Counted from the first letter of the stretch, positions 8,800-17,380 are shown. The stretch is 64,000 nucleotides of DNA from JASLMY01 sp965226475 (GCA_965226475.1 CBDDDJ010000004.1:186001-250000); one strand, 5' to 3'. Notes: generated from the sequence alone by a model not told the origin. Program-made: numbers and translations.

Positions 8800-9210
8800 A
8801 TGGCCGATAATTTTGAGAAGAAAGTTGCTGTTGATGGGCCTGTGGTAAATGCGGGCGAGCTTGGCTCGTCCACGTTTTCCCCAGGCCAGGCTTTGCCGGC
8901 AGGCCCGCTGGGACTTGGCCAGCGATGGACGGTGGCGCGCAAGCGTGAGGTCGTTCCGCGGCTTTTGCGTGACGAGCCGGTGCAACTTCTGTCGCGCCAG
9001 TTGGGCGTAGAGATCTTCCGGCTCGAGCAGTGGCGTGAGAAAGCGATCGGCGGGATCGACGCCTCGCTCAAGCAACGCAAGGGCGATCCGGTGCAGGCGG
9101 AACTGGATAGCGCCATGAAGCGGATCGGAGAGTTGACCATGCAGGTGGAACTGCTGGAGGCCAAGACGGAGACCTTCGGCCCTTTGGGGCGGCGGAGGTC
9201 GCGGCGATGA
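8800..9210 (+). CDS. IS3-family transposase OrfA (second IS3 element)
   Basis: 136 residues. The ATG is preceded by AAGGAGG at 8785-8791; the GTG at 8779 overlaps that site and is rejected. The central part resembles an IS3-type helix-turn-helix (WTVARKREVVPRLLRDEPVQLLSRQLGVEIFRLEQW) and the C-terminus a coiled coil (AELDSAMKRIGELTMQVELLEAKTE). The gene overlaps the downstream orfB by ATGA. Unlike the first IS3 element, I could not delimit its terminal inverted repeats. Confidence 0.75.
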   Translation: MADNFEKKVAVDGPVVNAGELGSSTFSPGQALPAGPLGLGQRWTVARKREVVPRLLRDEPVQLLSRQLGVEIFRLEQWREKAIGGIDASLKQRKGDPVQAELDSAMKRIGELTMQVELLEAKTETFGPLGRRRSRR

Positions 9211-10112
9211 GTGCCGCCACCTCGCCCGGCACGGGTCTGGCCTACGGCCTGCGGCGGGTCTGCGCCGCCTGGGGCATGGCCCGCTCCTCGTTCTACGCCA
9301 TGACCTCCGGCCAGCACGCCGAGCAGCCGCCGGCAAAGCGTCGGGGACCGAAGCCCGCGATCTCGGACCAGGCGCTGCTGGTGGCGATCGAAGCCGACCT
9401 GGAGGCATCGCCCTGGGAGGGCGAGGGCTACCGCAAGGTCTGGGCTCGGCTTCGGGTCTGTCGCGACATCCGGGTTGCCCGCAAGCGGGTGCTCCGCCTG
9501 ATGCGCGAGAACAATCTGCTCTCGCCCCATCGCTGCCGCCGCCGTGGCGGCAATCCCCATGACGGTGAGATCATCACTCATGCCCCGAACCTCATGTGGG
9601 GCACCGATGGCGTTCGGGTGTTCACGGTGGACGACGGCTGGGGCTGGATCTTCACCGCCGTCGAGCATTGGAACGCCGAGTGTGTCGGCTGGCATGTCTG
9701 CAAGCGCGGCGACCGCTTCGCCGCCCTGCAGCCGATCTCCATGGGGCTTGCCGGGCTGTATGGCTCGACCGCGGCCGGCGCGGCTCGGGGGCTGGCCTTG
9801 CGGATGGATCACGGCTCCCAGTATCTGTCGGACCACTTCACCAACCAGATCAAGTTCTGGGGCATCCAGCCGTCCTACGCCTTCGTCGCCGAGCCCCAGA
9901 CCAACGGCGTCGCCGAGCGGTTCAATCGCACGCTGAAGGAACAGATCATCCATGGTCGCATCTACCGCAACATCGCGGAGCTGCGGGACGCCGTCCGCGA
10001 CTTCGTCGAACTCTACAATGCCCAGTGGATCGTCGAAAAGAACGGCTACCTGAGCCCCGCTCAAGCTCGTCAGGCGTGGCACGCCGCGATCTCAATCAGG
10101 CCCGCCGCGTGA
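9207..10112 (+). CDS. IS3-family transposase OrfB (second IS3 element)
   Basis: 301 residues with an rve integrase core. The segment EGEGYRKVWARLRVCRDIRVARKRVLRLMREN is the HTH_21-like region. Catalytic residues are in LMWGTDGVRVFTV (Asp), LRMDHGSQYLSDHF (Asp) and QTNGVAERFNRTLKEQII (Glu). It is clearly different from the IS3 OrfB at 4.4 kb, so it represents another IS3 subgroup. The frame is intact. The left inverted repeat of the passenger-carrying transposon begins 13 bases after its stop codon. Confidence 0.9.
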   Translation: MSAATSPGTGLAYGLRRVCAAWGMARSSFYAMTSGQHAEQPPAKRRGPKPAISDQALLVAIEADLEASPWEGEGYRKVWARLRVCRDIRVARKRVLRLMRENNLLSPHRCRRRGGNPHDGEIITHAPNLMWGTDGVRVFTVDDGWGWIFTAVEHWNAECVGWHVCKRGDRFAALQPISMGLAGLYGSTAAGAARGLALRMDHGSQYLSDHFTNQIKFWGIQPSYAFVAEPQTNGVAERFNRTLKEQIIHGRIYRNIAELRDAVRDFVELYNAQWIVEKNGYLSPAQARQAWHAAISIRPAA

Positions 10113-10235
10113 GACAAACTTGGGCGATTATCCCCTAGCGTCATGTTCCGACGCGAGCTATGATGCGGACTCGCGTGAGGGGCGGGGCAGAACTGTCAGA
10201 TTGCTGAGCGGAGCGCTGCTGGGACGTTTCTTTTT

Positions 10236-11260
10236 GGCTCAATTCGTGAAACGTATGCATTTGTGATAGAATGCCCGGAACGTCAGGAGGTTGGGTCATG
10301 GACGGCAAGGGTTTCCAGGTGTGGCTTTCGGCGGCGCGCGGGCTGACGCGCGTGCAGCGGCACGAGGCGCTCGCGGTGCTGTCGGGCCGGAGCGAAGGCG
10401 AGGCATCGAAGGCCGCGATCGAGCTTGGTGTGGACGAGGCCCGGCGCTGTCCGCACTGCGCGAGCGAAGGGGCGGTTTCGCGCGGTATGGCGCGGGGTCT
10501 GCGGCGCTACCAGTGCAAGGGCTGCGGCAGGACCTTCAACGCGCTGACCGGTACGCCGCTGTCGGGCCTGCACCACAAGGAACGCTGGCTGTCGTTCGGG
10601 GCGTCGCTGGCGGAGGGGGAGACGGTGAAGGCCTCGGCGGCGCGCTGCGACGTGGCGGTGAGCACGGCGTTCCGCTGGCGTCACCGGTTTCTGGCGGCGG
10701 CGCGAAGCGATTCGGAGGTGCTCAAGGGGATCGTGGAAGCGGACGAGACCTACGTCCTGGAGAGCCGGAAGGGCGCGCGCGGGCTGGGACGCAAGGCACG
10801 GCGGCGGGGCGGCAAGGCGAAGAAGCGCGGCCTCTCGCGCGAGCAGGTGCCGGTTCTCATGGCGGCGGACCGGAGCGGGACGACGGTGAGCGCGGTGCTG
10901 CCCAGGGTCGACGCGGCGGCGCTCACGGCTGCTCTCGACCCGGTGGTCGCGAAGGACGCCCTGCTGGTCTCCGACGGTGGCGCGAGCTATCCACCTTGCG
11001 CCGCCGCGCTCGGGGTGAGCCACGAAGCACTCAACCGCTCGATGGGGGAACGGGTTCGGGGCGATCTGCATGTGCAGACGGTGAACAGCCGCCACAGCCG
11101 GTTGAAGGACTTGCTGCGTCCCCGCCGCGGCATCGCCACCCGCTATCTGGACAACTACCTGAGCTGGTTCCACCTCGTCGGCCTCGCCCCCGGCGCCAAT
11201 GACCGAGCCTGCCTCGCCGCCGCCGTAACAAGGTGACGCATACATTTCACGAATTGAGCC
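10236..11260 (+). mobile_element. IS1595-family insertion sequence, copy A (1,025 bases)
   Basis: The 23-base inverted repeats GGCTCAATTCGTGAAACGTATGC (10236-10258) and its partner at 11238-11260 differ at one position. The element is flanked by a perfect 8-base duplication TTCTTTTT (10228-10235 and 11261-11268), the size expected for IS1595. A virtually identical copy lies in the opposite orientation at 31040-32064. Confidence 0.95.
10298..11236 (+). CDS. IS1595-family transposase, copy A
   Basis: 312 residues. AGGAGG precedes the chosen ATG; an earlier ATG at 10271 lacks one. A zinc ribbon is formed by CPHC and CKGC near residues 55-80. The DDE nuclease (ISXO2-like/DUF1592-type) core includes EADETYVLESRKGARGLG with the first acidic residues and LVSDGGASYPPCAAALG with the second Asp. 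The C-terminal VQTVNSRHSRLKDLLRPRRGIATRYLDNYL is typical. The encoded protein appears identical to that of copy B. Confidence 0.93.
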   Translation: MDGKGFQVWLSAARGLTRVQRHEALAVLSGRSEGEASKAAIELGVDEARRCPHCASEGAVSRGMARGLRRYQCKGCGRTFNALTGTPLSGLHHKERWLSFGASLAEGETVKASAARCDVAVSTAFRWRHRFLAAARSDSEVLKGIVEADETYVLESRKGARGLGRKARRRGGKAKKRGLSREQVPVLMAADRSGTTVSAVLPRVDAAALTAALDPVVAKDALLVSDGGASYPPCAAALGVSHEALNRSMGERVRGDLHVQTVNSRHSRLKDLLRPRRGIATRYLDNYLSWFHLVGLAPGANDRACLAAAVTR

Positions 11261-11280
11261 TTCTTTTTTGGGCTGGGGGT

Positions 11281-12132
11281 GTGGTCGCAACCGCTCTCGG
11301 CATCCGCTTTATTAATGCGATCCTTAATGCCCTTGATCTATATCCGATGCGCTGGGCGGCATCCCAAATGATGGCGGTGCCTTCAGAAACATGGGTTGAG
11401 GCTTTGCGGTTTGGTGTAGCATTTTTTATCTCCCTCGCATTTTGTGGGGGTGTATATCTGTGGCGCTGGCGTGAAGATCACCAAAAGCAGACTAATGCCC
11501 CTGATTCCGGCCACTCTCTCCGTGATTTGCATTTAACACTCAAAGAATTGCGTAACTGGGGCGTAACCAAATTGCCGCCGAGGATTGTTGACGTCCCCGA
11601 GAAAATACTTGAGGGCGATTCAGCCGAGCCAGAGTCCACAGCTATTCAGCGACCTCCGAAGACGCTAAGTGATTTGTTTAAAGAAGACTTTAATAACACC
11701 CTGCGAATGAACAGAGAATACACCATTAGTGCAAGCGAGGGTGGCGCCCATAAGATATCGGCAAAGGTATGTATGAATTTCGCAGAGAACTCTATATTCC
11801 TGTGTTTCTTTCTGCCATATTCCCGCGAAGCATACAGTCTAGCTGTGCATCTTTCTGGCCAATATGGGCAAATGATGGGCGAAATGCGGGGCAAAATAGA
11901 GGTAGAAGGAGGGGCCCCAGGAGAATCATCGGCTGTTGCCTCATCCGGTTTGTTGTTTACAGGCCGAGTGTATATTTACCATGAGTCCAATTTAAGTGAT
12001 ATTGAGCGAGGTAATATTTCTTCGGCGTTTCTAAATGAAGGAGCTAGTGTAATTTTCCGGGGGTCGCATTATTTCGCCAGCAGAATGGTATCTGCAAATG
12101 AGCATGAGATTGAGGGCGATGGCGCGCGGTAA
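11281..12132 (+). CDS. Transposon passenger gene 1: two-segment membrane protein of unknown function
   Basis: About 283 residues from a GTG start. The open frame continues upstream to 11233 only through the end of the inserted IS, so those first residues are not native, and the real start is uncertain. Two hydrophobic segments occur near the N-terminus (VVATALGIRFINAILNAL and FGVAFFISLAFCGGVYLW), followed by a cytoplasmic-looking charged region and a soluble C-terminal part. Base composition is markedly AT-richer than the surrounding genes, which fits horizontal transfer. Its last 14 bases overlap the next passenger gene, implying translational coupling. The IS insertion removed its original upstream region. 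I do not recognise its family. Confidence 0.6.
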   Translation: MVATALGIRFINAILNALDLYPMRWAASQMMAVPSETWVEALRFGVAFFISLAFCGGVYLWRWREDHQKQTNAPDSGHSLRDLHLTLKELRNWGVTKLPPRIVDVPEKILEGDSAEPESTAIQRPPKTLSDLFKEDFNNTLRMNREYTISASEGGAHKISAKVCMNFAENSIFLCFFLPYSREAYSLAVHLSGQYGQMMGEMRGKIEVEGGAPGESSAVASSGLLFTGRVYIYHESNLSDIERGNISSAFLNEGASVIFRGSHYFASRMVSANEHEIEGDGAR

Positions 12133-12346
12133 ATATCTCAGCCTTGAAGAGGCCAGGAAACTCGGCCGACTGGATCAGTTCGCGGCCGAACACCCAGCCG
12201 ATGGGGACATGGGAGTATTCGATGACATCCTCGGGCGGATGGTCAAAAAGCCATCACCAGCACGTCGAACATCAACTCCGGGTCTTTCCGAAGATTGTGA
12301 CGAAACTCGAATTCCCCGAGGTACTTATCGAGATGTTTCCGACTGA
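12119..12346 (+). CDS. Transposon passenger gene 2: small conserved hypothetical protein
   Basis: 75 residues beginning MARGKYLSLEEARKLGRLDQF, then AEHPADGDMGVFDDILGRM, ending with a Ser/Thr/Arg-rich tail (RRTSTPGLSEDCDETRIPRG). To my recollection, small proteins with this layout accompany some IS1595-type transposons, but I could not check this by search. It starts inside the end of passenger gene 1, and its last ~100 bases overlap the 3' end of the opposing transposase gene. Function is unknown. The high overlap on both sides suggests a compact, co-evolved transposon. Confidence 0.55.
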   Translation: MARGKYLSLEEARKLGRLDQFAAEHPADGDMGVFDDILGRMVKKPSPARRTSTPGLSEDCDETRIPRGTYRDVSD

Positions 12347-13103
12347 CATGGACATGCGTCGAGCGGATCGACCGCTTGAAGATCGACCAATAGCCTTCGA
12401 GCGAATTGGTGTAGTGAATGCCTTGGCGCCATTGCTCGGCGCTATGGTTGACCGAGCCATGCTCGTAGCCCGCTTTGGGAAGCTTGTTGTAGGACTTCAG
12501 TTCGTCCGTGCTGATGGTCGAGCCTTGGGCGACGTTTTCCTTAATGTGCGGCTCAAGCGTATCCCGCTGGACGTCTGGCACCACGCGGGTCATGACGTCG
12601 CCGCCACGCTCCAGCATCCCGAAAACGATGGTCTTGTTTTCGCCCATCCGACCGCGCTTGCCGCCCTTGCGCCGGCCGCCAATCACGGTTTCATCGACTT
12701 CGACATGACCTCCAAGCATCGGATCGCCGTCAACGTCGGCCATGTACTTGCGGATTTCATGGCCCATGCGCCACGCGGCCTTGTAGGTCACGCCGATTTG
12801 CCGCTGGATTTCCTTCGCCGATACGCCGTGCCGCGTCGTGGTGAACAGGAAAATGGCATAGAACCATTTTTGCAGGGGAGTCCGGCTCTTCTGAAACGGC
12901 GTTCCGACCTTCGGCGAAATCTGATGCGAGCAGTAGGAGCACTGGTAAACGGGGCGTTTTTTGATGCGGCTGTAACGGCCGTTGCGACCACAGGACGGGC
13001 AATCGAACGTCTCGCCATAGCGGAGGCGCATAACATGCTCAAGGCATGCGTCGTCGTCTGGAAAGCGTTTCATGAAGTCGTAAACGGTAGGGACTTTGGG
13101 CAT
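12243..13103 (-). CDS. IS1595-family (ISXO2-like) transposase of the passenger-carrying transposon
   Basis: 286 residues from the ATG giving MPKVPTVYDFMKRFPDDDACL, which has GGAGA just upstream; the frame is open further 5' but without protein character. A zinc ribbon CPSC..CSYC lies near residues 32-60. The ISXO2-like DDE domain contains GGHVEVDETVIGGRRKGGKRG (first Asp/Glu), ISTDELKSYNKLP (second Asp) and HSAEQWRQGIHYTNSLEGYWSIFKRSIRSTH (third acidic, then basic region). It is about 25-30% like the neighbouring IS1595 copy A by eye, so it is another subgroup. It appears intact. Confidence 0.92.
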   Translation of the reverse strand: MPKVPTVYDFMKRFPDDDACLEHVMRLRYGETFDCPSCGRNGRYSRIKKRPVYQCSYCSHQISPKVGTPFQKSRTPLQKWFYAIFLFTTTRHGVSAKEIQRQIGVTYKAAWRMGHEIRKYMADVDGDPMLGGHVEVDETVIGGRRKGGKRGRMGENKTIVFGMLERGGDVMTRVVPDVQRDTLEPHIKENVAQGSTISTDELKSYNKLPKAGYEHGSVNHSAEQWRQGIHYTNSLEGYWSIFKRSIRSTHVHVSRKHLDKYLGEFEFRHNLRKDPELMFDVLVMAF

Positions 13104-13343
13104 CTCATGTCTCCTAACCCCTTTAATATAGGTAGTTTCATGACATGATACAAGGGGATAATCATTCAATTTTGTGCCCCAGACCCGGAGCTTGCGCGTC
13201 ATGCTAGCCATGGCAGCGGGCGTGAGTCATCGCCTGTGGTCGCTCGAATAACTGGTAGGCCGGACCACCTAGTTTCTCGCCAATTCCGTTATAATAGCGA
13301 CAACCCGAATCGGGGCCATGTAGCCCCATACGAGGAAACGGAA

Positions 13344-13514
13344 ATGGTTAAGAATGAACGTACCGGCAAGAGTGTCGGGAGCATCGCGAGCAAGGGCCTC
13401 CGCACTGGCAAACTGACACCCGCGCAAACCCGCAAGGTATCCGCGTCAGCTCTGACTCAGCGGCCTGACCGGTCGAATAGTAGCGGCGGCAAGAGCAGCG
13501 GCCGGAAGCGCTAA
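13344..13514 (+). CDS. Small basic conserved hypothetical protein
   Basis: 56 residues, MVKNERTGKSVGSIASKGLRTG followed by a Lys/Ser/Arg-rich tail ending SSGGKSSGRKR. GAGGA lies eight bases before the ATG. Short proteins with the pattern VKNE-TGK-VAS-ASK-L and a SALTQR motif are widespread in proteobacteria with no assigned role. The basic, low-complexity composition suggests nucleic-acid association, but that is a guess. Its stop codon overlaps the stop of the opposing gene by a few bases, forming a tail-to-tail pair. Confidence 0.65.
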   Translation: MVKNERTGKSVGSIASKGLRTGKLTPAQTRKVSASALTQRPDRSNSSGGKSSGRKR

Positions 13515-13793
13515 CGCGCCACTTTCAGCCGCTGGAGTTTGGTCACGTATCTTGTCGGGATGCGAATGATGCCTGACGCCTTGGCATTGTCGGTGCCAAG
13601 CTCGGCGACGTTCGGCGCCAGGGTCTTCACGTCGTCGCCGTCTATAGATCAGATACCCGACGGACTGGCAGCACATGACCTCATGCGTGCCGAGTTCGTC
13701 TAGGTGCTGCCAGGCGCCAACCGGCTGCACGCTGTCTTCCCATTCGATCAGGACTAGCGGCGCTTTCTTCAAATTAGGACAGCACCGGGCCAT
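13511..13793 (-). pseudogene. Frameshifted phage-type hypothetical protein
   Basis: The frame from ATG gives VLIEWEDSVQPVGAWQHLDEL, then VMCCQSVGYLIY; after a one-base excess near 13646 it resumes as GDDVKTLAPNVAELG, ASGIIRIPTRYVTKLQRLKVAR, stop. This matches the layout of a small phage/prophage-associated family: EWEDS-QP, C-SVG-L, KTLAPN, ASG-IRIP. Two different frames both fit the family, so the break is real in this sequence. A functional product would need frameshifting. Confidence 0.65.
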
Positions 13794-13883
13794 CCGCTCG
13801 GTGGACAGGGCTCCCGCCACTTGATACAAGGCGCGCCATGGCGAGCGAGGCTACATCCGCCGCCCGGCGGCCGATACGAATTA

Positions 13884-13910
13884 CCGGCCCGGCTCTCGAT
13901 TGAGGGCCGG
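13884..13910 (+). promoter_or_regulatory. Stem-loop in the ileS leader
   Basis: CCGGCCC, a 13-base loop, then GGGCCGG: a perfect seven-base GC stem, 108 bases before the ileS start. No U-run follows, so it is not an obvious intrinsic terminator. It could be the terminator of upstream transcription or an mRNA leader structure. Confidence 0.35.
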
Positions 13911-14018
13911 GAACGGGCGCCGACGCCCCGGTTGCCGCAGATGTCGAGGTGGCGCCCCCGGGCGGCGAACAGCCGACCACCCTTTCTAAGATACGATCGA
14001 TCAGAGCGAGCGCCGATC

Positions 14019-16850
14019 ATGGCCACCGACTACAAATCGACCCTGCACCTGCCGAAGACCGACTTTCCCATGCGCGCCGGCCTGCCGAAGCTGGAGCCCG
14101 AGCTTTTGGCGCGCTGGGCCGGGATGCGGCTCTTCGAGCGCCTGCGCGAGGAGAGCAAGGGCCGCGAGAAGTTCATCCTCCACGACGGGCCCCCCTACGC
14201 CAACGGCAATATCCACATCGGCCACGCCCTCAACAAGATCTTGAAGGACGTGATCAACCGCTCCCAGCAGATGATGGGGAAGGACGCCAATTACGTTCCC
14301 GGCTGGGACTGCCACGGCCTACCGATCGAATGGCGGGTGGAGGAGCGCTACCGGGCCGAGGGCCGCAACAAGGACGAGGTGCCGATCGCCGAATTCCGCC
14401 GCGAATGTCGCGAGTTCGCCGCCCACTGGATCGAGGTCCAGGCGGAGGAGTTCAAGCGCCTGGGCGCCGAGGGCGACTGGGACAACCCCTACACCACGAT
14501 GACCAATCGGGCGGAAGCGCGGATCGCCGGCGAGCTGATGAAGTTCCTGATGAACGGATCGCTCTACCGGGGTGCCAAACCGGTCATGTGGTCGGTGGTG
14601 GAGAAGACGGCGCTGGCCGAGGCGGAGATCGAATATCACGACCACGTCTCGACCACGGTGCACGTGCGCTTCCCCGTGGTGACGGCCGGCGCGCCCGACC
14701 TCGAGGGCGCCTCGGTGGTGATCTGGACCACGACGCCCTGGACGCTTCCCGGCAACCGCTGCATCTGCTTCGGGCCGGGGATCGGCTACGACCTGATCGA
14801 GGTGACGGAGACGGCCGACGGCAGTCTCGCCCGCGCCGGCGAGCGGCTGGTGCTGGCGCATGACCTGGTGGAGGCCGTCACCACGGAGGCCGGCATCACC
14901 GGCCACGAGACTCTGCGCCAGGTCGGCGCGGGCGAAATGGGAGAAATCGTCGCGGCGCATCCCTGGCGCGGCCAGGGCTACGATTTCGACGTCCCCCTCT
15001 TCCCCGGCGATCACGTCACCACGGAACAGGGCACCGGCCTGGTGCACACGGCGCCCGGCCACGGCGCCGAGGATTTCGAGGTCGGCCTCGCCCACGGCAT
15101 CACCGTGCCCCAGACGGTCGACGCCGACGGCGATTATTTCGACCATATTCCGCTCTTCGCCGGCAAGAACGTGTTCAAGAGCGATGGCGACCTTCTCGCC
15201 GCCCTCGAGCAAGCGGACGCACTGCTGGCGCACGGCAAGCTCCAGCACAGCTATCCCCATTCCTGGCGCTCGAAGGCGCCGCTCATCTTCCGCAACACGC
15301 CGCAGTGGTTCATCTCGATGTCGACGACGGAACTGCGCGGCACGGCGCTCCGCGCCATCGACGCGACCCGCTGGGTGCCGGCCCAGGGGCGGAACCGGAT
15401 ACACGCCATGATCACGGAACGGCCCGACTGGGTGCTTTCGCGCCAGCGCGCCTGGGGCGTGCCGATCACCGTCTTCGTCGAGAAGGCGAGCGGCGATCCG
15501 CTGCGCGACGAGGCCGTCAACGCCCGCATCATGGCCGTGATCGAGGCCGAAGGCGCGGATGCCTGGTTCGAGAGTGAAGCCGGCCGCTTCCTCGGTCCCG
15601 ACCGCGATCCCGCCGCCTATGAGAAGATCGACGACATCCTCGACGTCTGGTTCGAGTCCGGTGCCTCCCACGCCTACGTGCTGGAGGACCGGCCGGAACT
15701 CGCCTGGCCGGCCTCGCTCTACTTGGAGGGTTCCGACCAGCATCGCGGCTGGTTCCACTCCTCGCTGTTGGAATCCTGCGGCACGCGCGGCCGCGCGCCC
15801 TACGACGCGGTGTTGACCCACGGCTTCACCCTCGACGAGCAGGGTCTCAAGATGTCGAAGTCGGCCGGCAACGTCGTCGCCCCGCAGGAGGTCTGCGACG
15901 ATTTCGGCGCCGATATCCTGCGCCAGTGGGTGGTGAGTTCGGACTATTCCGTCGACCAGCGGATCGGCCCGGACATCATCAAGTCCCAGGCGGATTCCTA
16001 CCGGCGCTTGCGCAACACCCTCCGTTTCCTGCTCGGCAACCTCGCCGGCTTCCAGGAATCGGAGCGAATCGAGGTCGCGGAGATGCCGGAACTCGATCGC
16101 TGGGTTCTGCACCGGCTCTGGGAGCTCGACCGCCTGGTACGCGAGTGCTGCGAGGCCTTCGATTTCCACCGCCTCTTCGTCGATCTCTACAACTTCTGCA
16201 CCGTCGACCTGTCGGCCTACTATCTCGATATCCGCAAGGACGCGCTCTACTGCGACGCCGTCGCCACGCCCCGCAGACGGGCGGCCCGAACGGTGATCGA
16301 CCGGGTGTTCGACTGCCTCGTCGCCTGGTTGGCCCCCGTCCTCTGCTTCACCGCCGAGGAAGCCTGGCTCCGGCGCGGCAACGACGAGGGCACCAGCGTG
16401 CATCTCCAGCTCTTCCCCGACGTTCCCGGGGAATGGCGCGACGATGTGCTCGCCGCAAAATGGCGGCGGGTGCGTCGCCTTCGCCGCGTGGTCACCGGAG
16501 CGTTGGAGGTCGAGCGGCGCGAGAAGCGGATCGGCGCGAGCCTGCAGGCCCACCCCGTGGTCTATGCCCGGGCCGAGGACCTGGAGGCGATGGCCGGCGT
16601 CGACCTGGCGGAGATCGCCATCACCTCGACCGCGCGGCTGGTCGAGGGCGAGGCGCCGACCGGCGCGTTCACGATCGAGGGCGTCGATCATATCGGCGTC
16701 GTGGTCGAGGGCGCGGAGGGCGGGCGCTGCGAACGCTGCTGGAGGGTACTGGCGGAGGTTCCGGCCGACCCGCCGGAGGAGCGGGCGGGCGAAGCGGTTT
16801 GCGGGCGCTGCCGGGACGTGGTGGCGATGGTCGAGGCGGCGGCGGAATAG
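14019..16850 (+). CDS. ileS: Isoleucyl-tRNA synthetase
   Basis: A 943-residue class I synthetase that attaches isoleucine to tRNA-Ile in the cytoplasm. The HIGH signature is HIGHALNKILKDV near residue 67, within YANGNIHIGHAL. The editing (CP1) domain contains VVIWTTTPWTLPGNR. KMSKS appears as GLKMSKSAGNVV. The C-terminal zinc finger is CERCWRVLAEV and CGRCRDVV. Length and domain order are normal for bacterial IleRS. The ATG giving MATDYKSTLHLPKTDFPMR is the family start; the longer open frame upstream is not protein-like. lspA follows five bases after the stop, the standard ileS-lspA operon. Confidence 0.98.
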   Translation: MATDYKSTLHLPKTDFPMRAGLPKLEPELLARWAGMRLFERLREESKGREKFILHDGPPYANGNIHIGHALNKILKDVINRSQQMMGKDANYVPGWDCHGLPIEWRVEERYRAEGRNKDEVPIAEFRRECREFAAHWIEVQAEEFKRLGAEGDWDNPYTTMTNRAEARIAGELMKFLMNGSLYRGAKPVMWSVVEKTALAEAEIEYHDHVSTTVHVRFPVVTAGAPDLEGASVVIWTTTPWTLPGNRCICFGPGIGYDLIEVTETADGSLARAGERLVLAHDLVEAVTTEAGITGHETLRQVGAGEMGEIVAAHPWRGQGYDFDVPLFPGDHVTTEQGTGLVHTAPGHGAEDFEVGLAHGITVPQTVDADGDYFDHIPLFAGKNVFKSDGDLLAALEQADALLAHGKLQHSYPHSWRSKAPLIFRNTPQWFISMSTTELRGTALRAIDATRWVPAQGRNRIHAMITERPDWVLSRQRAWGVPITVFVEKASGDPLRDEAVNARIMAVIEAEGADAWFESEAGRFLGPDRDPAAYEKIDDILDVWFESGASHAYVLEDRPELAWPASLYLEGSDQHRGWFHSSLLESCGTRGRAPYDAVLTHGFTLDEQGLKMSKSAGNVVAPQEVCDDFGADILRQWVVSSDYSVDQRIGPDIIKSQADSYRRLRNTLRFLLGNLAGFQESERIEVAEMPELDRWVLHRLWELDRLVRECCEAFDFHRLFVDLYNFCTVDLSAYYLDIRKDALYCDAVATPRRRAARTVIDRVFDCLVAWLAPVLCFTAEEAWLRRGNDEGTSVHLQLFPDVPGEWRDDVLAAKWRRVRRLRRVVTGALEVERREKRIGASLQAHPVVYARAEDLEAMAGVDLAEIAITSTARLVEGEAPTGAFTIEGVDHIGVVVEGAEGGRCERCWRVLAEVPADPPEERAGEAVCGRCRDVVAMVEAAAE

Positions 16851-16855
16851 GACCA

Positions 16856-17380
16856 ATGTCGCTCGGCCGGCGCGGTCTCCTGCTGGCCTTGGCCGTCCTG
16901 GTCGTCGACCAGGCGAGCAAGGCCTGGCTGGTCGCCCATATGGTGGAGGCGGGCCGCCCCATCCAGCTGACCGGCTTCTTCAATCTGGTCATGGTCTGGA
17001 ACCGGGGCGTCAGTTTCGGCATGTTCGGCGCCAACGACTTCGGTCCCTGGCCCTTCGTGGGTCTCTCGCTCGCAATCGTCGCCGGCCTCGCCGTCTGGCT
17101 CCGGCGGGCTGGGACGGTCTGGCTCGCGGCCGCGATCGGCTGCGTCATCGGCGGCGCCGTCGGCAACGTCGTCGATCGCGTCTGGCGCGGCGCGGTCGCC
17201 GACTTCTTCGATTTTCACCTGGCGGGCTACCATTGGCCTGCCTTCAATATCGCCGACATGGCGATCGTCGGCGGCGTGGGCATAATGCTTTTGGACTCTT
17301 TACGCCGGCGCCCCGAACCGGATAATGACGAATCGCGAGGAGAGCGAGGAGACGACGATGACGACACGCCACCTGCCTGA
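16856..17380 (+). CDS. lspA: Lipoprotein signal peptidase (signal peptidase II)
   Basis: 174 residues, an inner-membrane aspartic protease that removes signal peptides from prolipoproteins after diacylglyceryl modification. Four membrane segments are seen. Conserved pieces are VVDQASKAWL (box A), VMVWNRGVSFGMF (box B), GAVGNVVDRVWRGAVADFFDF with the first catalytic Asp, and WPAFNIADMAIVGG with the second. It starts five bases after ileS. The C-terminal acidic tail (DNDESRGERGDDDDD) overlaps the start of the next gene, itself a predicted lipoprotein and so a likely substrate. Confidence 0.96.
   Translation: MSLGRRGLLLALAVLVVDQASKAWLVAHMVEAGRPIQLTGFFNLVMVWNRGVSFGMFGANDFGPWPFVGLSLAIVAGLAVWLRRAGTVWLAAAIGCVIGGAVGNVVDRVWRGAVADFFDFHLAGYHWPAFNIADMAIVGGVGIMLLDSLRRRPEPDNDESRGERGDDDDDTPPA

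Larger units (their letters stand above)
10126..13163. mobile_element. IS1595-type transposon with two passenger genes, interrupted by another IS1595 element
   Basis: Inverted repeats GATTATCCCCTAGCGTCATG at 10126-10145 and GATTATCCCCTTGTATCATG (reverse complement of 13144-13163) match at 17 of 20 positions. Between them are a leftward IS1595-family transposase at the right end, two rightward passenger genes, and a 1,025-base IS1595 element with its own target duplication. Removing the inner element and one duplication leaves about 2.0 kb. Passenger genes are known in some IS1595 subgroups. The flanking octamers CAAACTTG and CAATTTTG, three bases outside the repeats, match at 6 of 8, so a target duplication is only suggestive. 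Confidence 0.65.

Noticed and set aside
8169..10082. 637-codon minus-strand open frame across istB and IS3 genes
   Set aside because: Antisense to recognised transposition genes with motif-level matches; no family features of its own.
14319..16856. Minus-strand 845-codon open frame opposite ileS
   Set aside because: High GC keeps the antisense frame open; the plus strand holds all IleRS motifs and the antisense sequence is Arg/Gly/Val-rich without a family.
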